Below, piece after piece: positions 18,150 to 25,172 of a stretch of 64,000 nt of DNA. Within the stretch, counting starts at the first letter, position 1. Every line of letters starts with the position of its first letter. The stretch covers positions 62,001-126,000 of the forward strand of contig CANMIP010000011.1 of NCBI GenBank assembly GCA_947497945.1, given 5' to 3'. Below the pieces are notes generated by a model. That model was not told the origin of the DNA, did not search any database, and saw only the letters and a list, made by a program, of their open reading frames with translations. A program made the position numbers and the translations under genes. This DNA is from an uncultured Tropicimonas sp. GTDB lineage: Bacteria; Pseudomonadota; Alphaproteobacteria; Rhodobacterales; Rhodobacteraceae.

Positions 18150-18458
18150 ATGTCCACTTTACACACTGTCAACAAGTCTCCCTTCGGTGATGGCGCGCTT
18201 CTGAGCTGCATCGAGCACTGCAAGCCCGGCGACGGCGTGCTGCTGATCGAGGATGGCGTCTATGGCGCGCTCTCCGGCTCGGCGATCTCCGATGCCGTGG
18301 TGGCGCGCGCCGCCGACGTGACCTTCTACCTTCTCGAGGGCGACGCGAAGGCGCGCGGCCTGCCGGAGGGCAAGCTGCTCGGGCAGGTTACGCCCGTTGG
18401 CTATGACGGCTTCGTCGATCTCGTCACCGAACATGACCGCTCCCAATCCTGGCTTTGA
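18150..18458 (+). CDS. dsrH: DsrH sulfurtransferase subunit
   Basis: 102-residue DsrH/TusB subunit. It starts LHTVNKSPFGDGALLSCIEH, with the conserved cysteine near residue 20, then GDGVLLIEDGVYGAL. It completes the DsrEFH complex that relays sulfur from TusA to DsrC. GAGGGAAGAA precedes the ATG. Its end lies about 50 bp before dsrC. Confidence 0.9.
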   Translation: MSTLHTVNKSPFGDGALLSCIEHCKPGDGVLLIEDGVYGALSGSAISDAVVARAADVTFYLLEGDAKARGLPEGKLLGQVTPVGYDGFVDLVTEHDRSQSWL

Positions 18459-18508
18459 ACGCCCGGCCTGAAACCAGGCCGAAACGACTGAAAGAAGAGG
18501 AAAACATC

Positions 18509-18841
18509 ATGGCCTATCAAGTGAATGGCACCGCCATCGAAGCGGACGAGGAAGGCTACATCGTCAATCTCGATGAGTGGTCCAAGGAGCTGGCCGCGGA
18601 AATCGCCAAGGCAGAGAATGTTGAGATGACCGAGAACCACTGGAAAGTCATCGAGTTCCTGCGGAACTATTATGACGAGTTCCAGCTCGCCCCCGCGGTG
18701 CGCGTCCTGGTCAAGAATGCCAAGAAGAAGCTCGGCGCCGACATCGGCAATTCCAAGACGCTCGAAGCGATGTTCCCCGATGGGGCCGCCAAGCAGGGCT
18801 GCAAGATTGCCGGCCTTCCCAAGCCGACGGGCTGCGTCTGA
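18509..18841 (+). CDS. dsrC: DsrC with both redox cysteines
   Basis: 110-residue DsrC. The flexible C-terminal arm reads QGCKIAGLPKPTGCV with CysB at 98 and CysA at 109, the full pair needed to form the intramolecular disulfide or trisulfide. TusE-type relatives used only for tRNA keep just the last cysteine. The N-terminal core (VNLDEWSKELAAEIAK, ENHWKVIEFLRNYY) is standard. The ATG at 18509 follows AAGAGG. An upstream in-frame start inside dsrH was rejected. DsrC is the substrate of DsrMK-like membrane complexes, and Isp1/Isp2 in this operon have that design. Confidence 0.95.
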   Translation: MAYQVNGTAIEADEEGYIVNLDEWSKELAAEIAKAENVEMTENHWKVIEFLRNYYDEFQLAPAVRVLVKNAKKKLGADIGNSKTLEAMFPDGAAKQGCKIAGLPKPTGCV

Positions 18842-18851
18842 ACGACCGGAT

Positions 18852-18906
18852 CCGGCGCCCGTCCCGGGATCACCCCGGGACCTTTCCTCCTCGAAAAGGG
18901 CGCCGG
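18852..18906 (+). promoter_or_regulatory. Nested stem-loops after dsrC
   Basis: An inner hairpin GTCCCGGG (18861-18868) with CCCGGGAC (18874-18881) lies inside an outer perfect 9 bp pairing of CCGGCGCCC (18852-18860) with GGGCGCCGG (18898-18906). It starts 10 bp after the dsrC stop. It could stabilise the dsrC message or partly terminate transcription before the cytochrome gene. Confidence 0.5.
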
Positions 18907-19091
18907 GCCGCGACAGGGGCTGTCCCAAAAGCGGCTCCAGCAGAACATATGCCGCAAGGGACATGCCCTTTCGAAGCGCGGTGAGACCCGGCTTCGAGAG
19001 TGCAATGGGTGGAGAAACCCGGCAGGGCTCCACATTTGCAGCAGCGAGAAATGCCTGCCGGGCACGTGATTGCAAACCCACGGAGCCAATC

Positions 19092-19478
19092 ATGAAAGCC
19101 ACCATGACCTGCCTTTTCGCCGCCTCGGCGATGCTGATCCTGCCCGCCCTGCCAAGCTCTGCCGAGGGCGACGGGAACTGGAAACGCGGCCGTATCTACT
19201 ATCGCGCCGCCTGCACCTCCTGCCACACCGATGAAGTCGGGGAAGCCATTTCACCCGCCTCCAAGAAGATCGCGGAGTGGGAGGAATGGATCAAGACGCC
19301 CGAGGGTGCCGAGCACCTGGCCGAATATGTGAGCCAGGACTACCGGGCCAAGATCGCGCCCGACAACAAGGTCGCCGAGAAGTTCGCCCCCATCGCCAAT
19401 GACGATCTCTGGGCCGATATCCGCGCCTTCGTCGTCTATGGCGCCGCGGATTCCGCCACACCGGCAACCTGCAACTGA
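19092..19478 (+). CDS. Periplasmic monohaem cytochrome c lacking a methionine ligand
   Basis: 128-residue c-type cytochrome. The Sec signal peptide (MKATMTCLFAASAMLILPAL, cleaved near PSSAEG) is followed by one haem site CTSCH at residues 41-45. No methionine occurs after the haem motif, so the usual His/Met coordination is impossible. His75 or a lysine is the likely sixth ligand. A single extra cysteine sits next to the end (Cys127). It lies between dsrC and the YeeE/YedE transporter and may move electrons in periplasmic sulfur chemistry. The exact family was not recognised. Confidence 0.85.
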   Translation: MKATMTCLFAASAMLILPALPSSAEGDGNWKRGRIYYRAACTSCHTDEVGEAISPASKKIAEWEEWIKTPEGAEHLAEYVSQDYRAKIAPDNKVAEKFAPIANDDLWADIRAFVVYGAADSATPATCN

Positions 19479-19482
19479 CAAG

Positions 19483-19514
19483 AGCCCGGCCTCGCACCTG
19501 CGCGGTGCGGGGCT
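19483..19514 (+). promoter_or_regulatory. Stem-loop between cytochrome c and yeeE/yedE-like genes
   Basis: CGCACC (19493-19498) pairs with GGTGCG (19504-19509) over a 5-base loop. AGCCC (19483-19487) and GGGCT (19510-19514) extend the stem across a bulge. It occupies most of the 56 bp gap and has no T-run. Confidence 0.4.
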
Positions 19515-19534
19515 ACGGAGGATAGGGACACGAG

Positions 19535-20818
19535 ATGGCTACCAACGAGACAGCCGCAGGCGCACCACCCGAAGAGAAGCGGTCGCTGCCCGAATGGGCA
19601 GAAGGGTTCGCCGAGGATTACAAGAAGATCTTCATCGACGAGTGGTCGCCATATCTGGGCTTCATGCTGCTCGTCAGCCTCGCCATGATGCTCATGGCCA
19701 GCGGCGTCTTCTGGGGCGTCTTTGGCGGCTTGAAGCTCTGGGGAGACCACTTCAACAACGCCATCGGCCTCGGGGCCGCGCTGGGCATCAGCGAAAATCT
19801 CAAGGGGCCGCTGGAGCACCAGATGTCGGTGATGAACATCGCGCTTCTGCTCGGCGCCTTCACCGCCGCGCTGATGTCGATGCAATTCGCCATCCGCAAG
19901 GCGCCGCTGAGCGAATACGCCTATGGCGCCGTCGGCGGCTCGCTGATGGGCATCGGCGCAACCATCGCCGGCGGCTGCACCACGGGCGGCTTCTTCATCC
20001 CGCTGACCTTCAGCGCACCCGCGGGCTGGGCAATGTGGGTCGGACTTCTGGCCGGCGCCTTCCTCGGGCTCAAGATCCTGCTTTGGGGCATGGAAAACAT
20101 CACCTGGGGCACCTCGGCGCCAAAGAACAAGACGCCCGCGATGAAGCCCTATTTCCCCTATATCGGGCTGATCGTGGCAATCGGCGTGCTCTGGTGGGGC
20201 ATCGGCTGGCTCCGGAGCGAGGACAACTACACCTCGATCCTCGCCCTGATGATGCTCGCAGGCTTCGGCATCGGCTTCGTGATGCACCGCTCGCGGCTCT
20301 GCTTCGCGCGGGCCATTCGCGAGCCCTTCATGACCGCCGAGGGCATGATGACCAAGGCGATGATCCTCGCGATCTTCGTCGGTTGCCTGTTTGGTTCGAT
20401 CCTGATCCAGAAGGGCAATATCGACCCCTATGTCGCGCTCTCGACGCGCTTCTGGCTGGGCTCGCTGATCGGCGGCCTGATCTTCGGCGTCGGCATGGTG
20501 CTTGCAGGGGGCTGCGCTTCCGGCACGCTCTGGCGGATCGGCGAGGGCCACCTGAAGCTGGTCGTGGTGCTGTTCTTCTTCGCCTGGATAGGCTCCATCG
20601 CCAGCGCGCTTTTCGGCAATCTCGGCATCACCACCGGGGACCTGGATCTCGATTTCATGGACGGCATGGTCGAGTTCTCCAAGCTCGGCTACCAGGCCTT
20701 CCTGCCCGACATGCTGGGCGGCTGGGGTCCGACCTACATGGTGATGATCACCATCCTCGCGATCTGGTGGTGCCTCGTTCGCTACAACGAGACCACCGAG
20801 AAATTCACCGTCATCTGA
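19535..20818 (+). CDS. YeeE/YedE-family sulfur-compound transporter
   Basis: 427-residue membrane protein with about nine or ten helices, comprising two YeeE/YedE repeats. Conserved transport cysteines are present in IAGGCTTGGFF, HRSRLCFARAI and VLAGGCASGTLWRIGEG. The family (including thiosulfate importer YeeE and SoxT) moves thiosulfate or sulfane sulfur across the inner membrane. A hydrophilic 40-residue N-terminus precedes the first helix. It sits between a periplasmic cytochrome and a periplasmic rhodanese protein, so it probably imports the sulfur atom that TusA and DsrEFH then carry. Confidence 0.88.
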   Translation: MATNETAAGAPPEEKRSLPEWAEGFAEDYKKIFIDEWSPYLGFMLLVSLAMMLMASGVFWGVFGGLKLWGDHFNNAIGLGAALGISENLKGPLEHQMSVMNIALLLGAFTAALMSMQFAIRKAPLSEYAYGAVGGSLMGIGATIAGGCTTGGFFIPLTFSAPAGWAMWVGLLAGAFLGLKILLWGMENITWGTSAPKNKTPAMKPYFPYIGLIVAIGVLWWGIGWLRSEDNYTSILALMMLAGFGIGFVMHRSRLCFARAIREPFMTAEGMMTKAMILAIFVGCLFGSILIQKGNIDPYVALSTRFWLGSLIGGLIFGVGMVLAGGCASGTLWRIGEGHLKLVVVLFFFAWIGSIASALFGNLGITTGDLDLDFMDGMVEFSKLGYQAFLPDMLGGWGPTYMVMITILAIWWCLVRYNETTEKFTVI

Positions 20819-20825
20819 CGAATTC

Positions 20826-20849
20826 GCGCCCCGGTGAGAACCGGGGCGC
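20826..20849 (+). promoter_or_regulatory. Perfect 10 bp stem with GAGA tetraloop
   Basis: GCGCCCCGGT (20826-20835) and ACCGGGGCGC (20840-20849) are exact reverse complements around a GAGA loop, a GNRA-type tetraloop that makes very stable hairpins. It lies 8 bp after the transporter stop and before the rhodanese gene. No T-run follows, so an mRNA stability or processing role is more likely than termination. Confidence 0.55.
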
Positions 20850-20884
20850 AACACGCTCTCCAATACAGCAAACAGGAGGAGAAT

Positions 20885-22033
20885 ATGAACGCCAGGACCA
20901 AGTTGACAGGACTTGCCATGGCCGTTGCGGTGGCATTCGTGCCGGTCTCGATGGCATGGGCCGAACAGGCCGCGCCGACCGCAGAGGACAAGGCCGGCTG
21001 GTTCCACGAGGAACATGTGGTCGCCTATGACTTCATCGCGCCCTATGCCGTGCTGCCGCAGCGCGACGACGTGATGATCGTCGATTCCCGTCCCGAGCGC
21101 ATGTTCGGCCCGGGCCACATCCCGACCTCGGTACTGATCCCGGACAGCAAGTTCGAAGAAATGACCGGCATGCTGCCCGAAGCCAAGGACCAGATGCTGA
21201 TCTTCTATTGCGGCGGCTACGCCTGCAAGCTCAGCCACAAGTCCGCCTTCAAGGCGGAGAAGATGGGCTACACCAATGTGAAGGTCTATGCGGCCGGTTT
21301 CCCGGACTGGAAGGAAAACGGCGGCTCGGTCTCGATCGACACCGCTTATGTGCAGCAGCTGATGGCGGGCGAAGAGCCTGTTATGGTGTTCGACTCGCGC
21401 CCGAAGGGCAGCAAGTATGACAAGGGCTACATCCCCGGTGCAGTCAGCCTGCCCGACAGCAAGTTCGACGCCATGAAGGGCCTGCTTCCGGCCAACAAGG
21501 ACACCGCGCTGGTGTTCTATTGCGGTGGCTTCATCTGCAAGCTGTCCGACAATTCCGCACAGGCCGCGATGAAGATGGGTTACACCAAGGTCTTCACCTA
21601 TCCCGCCGGCTACCCGGAGTGGAAGAAGCTCGTCGGTGTGGTCGCCATGCTGGTCTCGCCTGACGCCAACGGCGCCGCCGTGGCCATGCCGGAAATGGCC
21701 GCCCCGGGCGAAGGCGCGATCGATCTCGAGGAGTTCAAGGGCCTGCTCGCCGAGCGTCCCGATAACCTGGTGATCGTCGATGTGCGCGATGACGAAGAAC
21801 GCGCCGTTGCCTTCCTCGAGGGATCGCTTCACATCCCGGTCGGTGCGCTCGAGGACAAGGTGTTCGACCTGCCCGATGACAAGAAGATCGTCTTCATCTG
21901 CACCGCCGGTGGCCGCAGCGGTGAGGCCTATGATCTTGCCAAGCTGCTGAACCCGGGTCTGGACGTCGCCTTTGTCGACGCCGTGGTGAAATACAACAAG
22001 GACGGCACGATCGAAGTCACGCCGCACGGCTGA
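20885..22033 (+). CDS. Exported protein with three rhodanese domains
   Basis: 382-residue protein. A Sec signal peptide ends at SMAWA (about residue 25). Three rhodanese-like domains follow. The first two are close copies with active loops CGGYACKLS and CGGFICKLS, each carrying two cysteines. The third has CTAGGRSGEA after a linker rich in Ala, Met and Pro (about residues 258-280). It would handle sulfane sulfur in the periplasm before or after the adjacent transporter. The ATG at 20885 was chosen for its Shine-Dalgarno (AGGAGG) and signal peptide. It is the last gene of the operon. Confidence 0.88.
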   Translation: MNARTKLTGLAMAVAVAFVPVSMAWAEQAAPTAEDKAGWFHEEHVVAYDFIAPYAVLPQRDDVMIVDSRPERMFGPGHIPTSVLIPDSKFEEMTGMLPEAKDQMLIFYCGGYACKLSHKSAFKAEKMGYTNVKVYAAGFPDWKENGGSVSIDTAYVQQLMAGEEPVMVFDSRPKGSKYDKGYIPGAVSLPDSKFDAMKGLLPANKDTALVFYCGGFICKLSDNSAQAAMKMGYTKVFTYPAGYPEWKKLVGVVAMLVSPDANGAAVAMPEMAAPGEGAIDLEEFKGLLAERPDNLVIVDVRDDEERAVAFLEGSLHIPVGALEDKVFDLPDDKKIVFICTAGGRSGEAYDLAKLLNPGLDVAFVDAVVKYNKDGTIEVTPHG

Positions 22034-22055
22034 CCGATATCGCAAGGAACCGTCG

Positions 22056-22083
22056 GAAACGGTCCGCAATTGCGGGCCGTTTC
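22056..22083 (+). terminator. Stem-loop closing the hydrogenase-sulfur operon
   Basis: GAAACGG (22056-22062) and CCGTTTC (22077-22083) form the outer stem. CCGC and GCGG extend it inward over an AATT loop with one mismatch. It starts 23 bp after the rhodanese stop, between two convergent genes. The short T stretch lies inside the arm, so it may serve as a bidirectional or Rho-assisted terminator. Confidence 0.55.
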
Positions 22084-22094
22084 ACGTTCGGACA

Positions 22095-22571
22095 TCAGGC
22101 GCCTTCAGCGTTCCAGCGATCCAGGACCTCTTTCGCCAGCGCAACGGCCTGCGGAATGGCCGCGTCCACTTTCGGGCTCAACTCCATTCCCCAGCCAAGC
22201 GTTTCCGGCTCGATCCCGACAAGCACACGCCGCTCCGGCAGGTCACCGCTCAGGCGCGACATGTCAAACAGGTCCGCGAGGCCGACCTCGTGCACGCTGA
22301 GCTTGCCCGAGCGGACAAAGGCATCCATCTCCTCGCCTTCCAGCCGACGCACGGTGCCGGCTCCGGAGTGAAACTGCGCGGCGTCAAAGACGATCAGCTC
22401 ATCGGCCGCCCCGATCGGCTCCGCGAGCGTGAAGCTGAGCGTGCCGCCATCGATGCAGGTGATGTCGTCGTCATCCCCGTGAAGCGTTTCGAACATCTCC
22501 ACGGCCCGGATCCCGGCCGCCTCATCTGACATTATGGAGTTTCCGATTCCCAGAATCAGTATCCGTGCCAT
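22095..22571 (-). CDS. hupD: Hydrogenase maturation protease
   Basis: 158-residue endopeptidase of the HyaD/HybD/HupD family that removes the C-terminal tail of the hydrogenase large subunit after nickel insertion. It has the family start ILILGIGNSIMSDEAAGIRAVE with the nickel-sensing Glu/Asp, VFDAAQF in the middle and HEVGLADLF carrying the conserved histidine. The ATG at 22571 gives the normal length. An earlier in-frame start would add 20 non-conserved residues. It is divergent from hypC and convergent with the operon that encodes its substrate, HynL, which has a 15-residue tail. Confidence 0.92.
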   Translation of the reverse strand: MARILILGIGNSIMSDEAAGIRAVEMFETLHGDDDDITCIDGGTLSFTLAEPIGAADELIVFDAAQFHSGAGTVRRLEGEEMDAFVRSGKLSVHEVGLADLFDMSRLSGDLPERRVLVGIEPETLGWGMELSPKVDAAIPQAVALAKEVLDRWNAEGA

Positions 22572-22705
22572 CGTAGATCTCCGTTCTTGTTTTGGGGGCG
22601 ATGACCGTGTCTCATCGAGCGGGCGAGACAATAAGTCAGCCTGTAACCGCCGCTAAAACGTATTACAAATCCAGAATATAAGAACAACAAAAAAGGACGC
22701 GACCT
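22572..22705. promoter_or_regulatory. Divergent promoter region hupD / hypC
   Basis: 134 bp between divergent genes. The half next to hypC is AT-rich (22650-22695) and ends in AAAAAAGGA, a Shine-Dalgarno for hypC. It must contain start signals for the hyp operon and probably for the protease gene. No textbook -35/-10 pair or known operator was assigned. Confidence 0.4.
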
Positions 22706-22933
22706 ATGTGCCTTGCCGTGCCCATGCGTATCCGTGAAATCGACGGTTTTGTCGCCACCTGCGAGGCCTGCGGGATCGAGCGGGACGTGAACCTGTTCAT
22801 GATGCAGGGCGAAGAACTGGCGATCGGCGATCACGTGTTGATCCATGTCGGATATGCCATCAAGAAGGTCTCGGAGGAGGAAGCCCGGCTGAGCTGGGAG
22901 AGCTTCGAAGAGATCCTGTCGGCCGATGCATGA
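22706..22933 (+). CDS. hypC: Hydrogenase assembly chaperone HypC
   Basis: 75-residue HypC. It begins MCLAVPMRI with the essential cysteine at residue 2 that binds the Fe(CN)2CO unit together with HypD and then escorts it to the large subunit. First gene of hypCABDFE. Its stop overlaps the start of hypA. Confidence 0.95.
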   Translation: MCLAVPMRIREIDGFVATCEACGIERDVNLFMMQGEELAIGDHVLIHVGYAIKKVSEEEARLSWESFEEILSADA

Positions 22934-23318
22934 ACTCGCCATCTGCCAGGCGCTGATCGACCAGGTGACCAGCGTCGCCAGGAGCAACGGGGCGCGAAAG
23001 GTCTCCGAGATCCTGCTCGATATCGGCCCGCTCGCCGGGGTGGAGCCGGACCTGCTCGCCAACGCCTTTCCCGTCGCCTCTGCCGGGACCGTGGCCGAGG
23101 GGGCGGTCCTGAACGTCACCCCCGCGCCGGTGCGCGTCTGGTGCCGGTCCTGCGAGCTCGAAAGCGACGCGAAGGTGAACCGGCTTGTCTGCGGCCAATG
23201 TGGCGACTGGCGCACCGAGCTGCGCTCCGGAGATGAATTGCTGTTAAGGTCCGTGGTGCTGGAGGACGCGAAGTCCGATCCACCCGCGCGCCGCCCCGAG
23301 GAGAACGAAAATGTGTGA
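22926..23318 (+). CDS. hypA: Nickel-insertion metallochaperone HypA
   Basis: 130-residue HypA. It starts MHELAICQALID with the nickel-binding MHE end. The zinc site is formed by two CxxC pairs (VWCRSCEL and LVCGQCGDW). It works with HypB to load nickel into HynL. It overlaps hypC and hypB by 8 bp each, indicating coupled translation. Confidence 0.94.
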   Translation: MHELAICQALIDQVTSVARSNGARKVSEILLDIGPLAGVEPDLLANAFPVASAGTVAEGAVLNVTPAPVRVWCRSCELESDAKVNRLVCGQCGDWRTELRSGDELLLRSVVLEDAKSDPPARRPEENENV

Positions 23319-24060
23319 CACCTGTGGATGCAACGTTACCCCCGGCAACAGGGACCTCGCCGAGGGCAGGCAGGCGACCCAGGTCCTCGGCAATCTGCTT
23401 CAGGTCAATGACAACCAGGCCTCCCACAACCGGGTGCATTTCAACGGCCATGGTGTGCTGTCGGTCAATCTCATGTCCTCGCCCGGCGCCGGCAAGACCG
23501 CGCTCCTGGAGGCGACGGCGGAGCTGCTCGAGGACGGGCTGCGGATCGGTGTGATCGAGGGCGACCTGGAGACCGAGAATGATGCCGATCGTATCCGCGC
23601 CTGCGGAGTGCCGGTGGTGCAGATCTGCACCGGCACGGCCTGTCATCTGGACGCGCATATGGTGCATGATGCCCTGCACCAGCTCGATCTCGACACTCTC
23701 GATGTGCTCTTCGTGGAGAATGTCGGCAACCTCGTCTGCCCGGCGAGCTTCGACCTTGGCCAGCACAGGAATGTGGCCTTGCTCTCGACGCCCGAAGGCG
23801 ATGACAAGCCGGCGAAATACCCGGTGATGTTCCGCTCTGCCGACCTCGTGTTGCTGACAAAGCGCGACCTCGCCCCCTATATGCCGGAATTCGACGCCGC
23901 CAAGGCCGCGAATTACGTCCGGCAACTGGGCAACGCGGCGCCGATCCTCGAGCTTTCGTCAAAGTCCGGCGACGGGATGGAGGGCTGGACCAGCTGGCTG
24001 AAGCGCGGTGTCGCCGAGCTGAGGGACAATCTCGGCCTGCCCGCCACGACGGGAGCCTGA
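23311..24060 (+). CDS. hypB: Nickel-insertion GTPase HypB
   Basis: 249-residue HypB. The N-terminal high-affinity nickel motif CDTCGC is present. There is no histidine-rich stretch, so nickel storage is not expected. The G1 motif is MSSPGAGKTALLE, the nucleotide region includes VIEGDLETENDADRI, and the specificity motif is LTKRDL. GTP hydrolysis drives nickel release to the large subunit. It overlaps hypA and precedes hypD by 2 bp. Confidence 0.95.
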   Translation: MCDTCGCNVTPGNRDLAEGRQATQVLGNLLQVNDNQASHNRVHFNGHGVLSVNLMSSPGAGKTALLEATAELLEDGLRIGVIEGDLETENDADRIRACGVPVVQICTGTACHLDAHMVHDALHQLDLDTLDVLFVENVGNLVCPASFDLGQHRNVALLSTPEGDDKPAKYPVMFRSADLVLLTKRDLAPYMPEFDAAKAANYVRQLGNAAPILELSSKSGDGMEGWTSWLKRGVAELRDNLGLPATTGA

Positions 24061-24062
24061 CC

Positions 24063-25172
24063 ATGACCCTTTCTGCTGCCGACTGGCTGGAGCGCATCCG
24101 GACGCTCGATCTGCCGAAAAAGGTCCGGATCATGAATGTCTGTGGTGGCCATGAGAGGTCCATTACCCAGGCCGGGCTGCGCAACGCCCTGCCGGACAGT
24201 ATCGAGCTGATCCCGGGGCCCGGCTGCCCGGTCTGTGTCTGCCCGGAAGAGGATGTCTACCAGGCGATCCAGCTTGCCATGCGCGAGGACCTGACGCTCG
24301 CGACCTTCGGTGACATGCTCCGCGTGCCGGTCAATGTCCGCAAGAACGAGATCCGCTCGCTGGAACAGGCGAAGGCCGCGGGGGGCGATGTGGTGCCCGT
24401 CGCCAGCCCGCAGGAGGTCGTGGCACTTGCCCGCGCCAATCCGGATCGCCGCGTGGTGTTCTTTGCCGCCGGTTTCGAGACCACCACCGCCCCGGTCGCC
24501 GCGATGATGGCGCAGGGCGTGCCGGACAACCTGCTGCTGCTGCTGTCGGGACGGCTCACATGGCCAGCGGTCTCGATGCTGCTCAATTCGGGCGAGGTCG
24601 GCTTCGATGCGCTGATCGCCCCCGGCCATGTCGGGACCGTCATGGGGCCGGAGGAATGGGAGTTCGTTGTTGCCGACCACAAGGTGCCGGCGGCCATTGC
24701 CGGCTTTGACAGCGAGAGCCTGCTTGCCTCCATGTATTCGGTGCTGCGGCAGTTGCAGGACGGCAAACCCTTCCTCGACAATTGCTACCCCAGCGTGGTC
24801 CAGCCCGGCGGCAACCCGATGGCCCGCAAGTTCCTGAGCGATGTCATGGAGGTGACGGATGCCACCTGGCGCGGGATCGGCACGATCCCCGGGTCCGGCT
24901 TCACGCTCCGGCCGGAATTCGCGGCGCATGACGCACAGAAGATCCTGCCGGATTACGGCGACGAGGCGCGCAGGCGCGTGGGTGAGATGCCGGCCGGCTG
25001 CGACTGCGCCGGCGTCGTGCTCGGCCGGATCTATCCGGACCAGTGCCGGATCTTCGGCGCCCCCTGCACGCCGCGAAACCCGGTCGGCCCCTGCATGGTC
25101 TCCGACGAGGGCGCCTGCCGGATCTGGTGGTCGAGCGGCCGGCGCACCCGCGTGGAGCAAGCCGCCGAATGA
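24063..25172 (+). CDS. hypD: Hydrogenase cofactor scaffold HypD
   Basis: 369-residue HypD, the Fe-S protein on which Fe(CN)2CO is assembled with HypC. It shows the conserved MNVCGGHERSI, then GPGCPVCVCP, the FAAGFETTTAPVA block and a cysteine-rich end (CDCAGVVLGRIYPDQC, then APC and GPCMVSDEGAC) that holds the [4Fe-4S] cluster. Length is normal. It overlaps hypF by 4 bp. Confidence 0.95.
   Translation: MTLSAADWLERIRTLDLPKKVRIMNVCGGHERSITQAGLRNALPDSIELIPGPGCPVCVCPEEDVYQAIQLAMREDLTLATFGDMLRVPVNVRKNEIRSLEQAKAAGGDVVPVASPQEVVALARANPDRRVVFFAAGFETTTAPVAAMMAQGVPDNLLLLLSGRLTWPAVSMLLNSGEVGFDALIAPGHVGTVMGPEEWEFVVADHKVPAAIAGFDSESLLASMYSVLRQLQDGKPFLDNCYPSVVQPGGNPMARKFLSDVMEVTDATWRGIGTIPGSGFTLRPEFAAHDAQKILPDYGDEARRRVGEMPAGCDCAGVVLGRIYPDQCRIFGAPCTPRNPVGPCMVSDEGACRIWWSSGRRTRVEQAAE

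Noticed and set aside
19436-22069. An 877-codon open frame opposite the transporter and rhodanese genes
   Set aside because: Low-complexity His/Asp/Arg-rich translation typical of antisense shadow; real genes lie on the plus strand.
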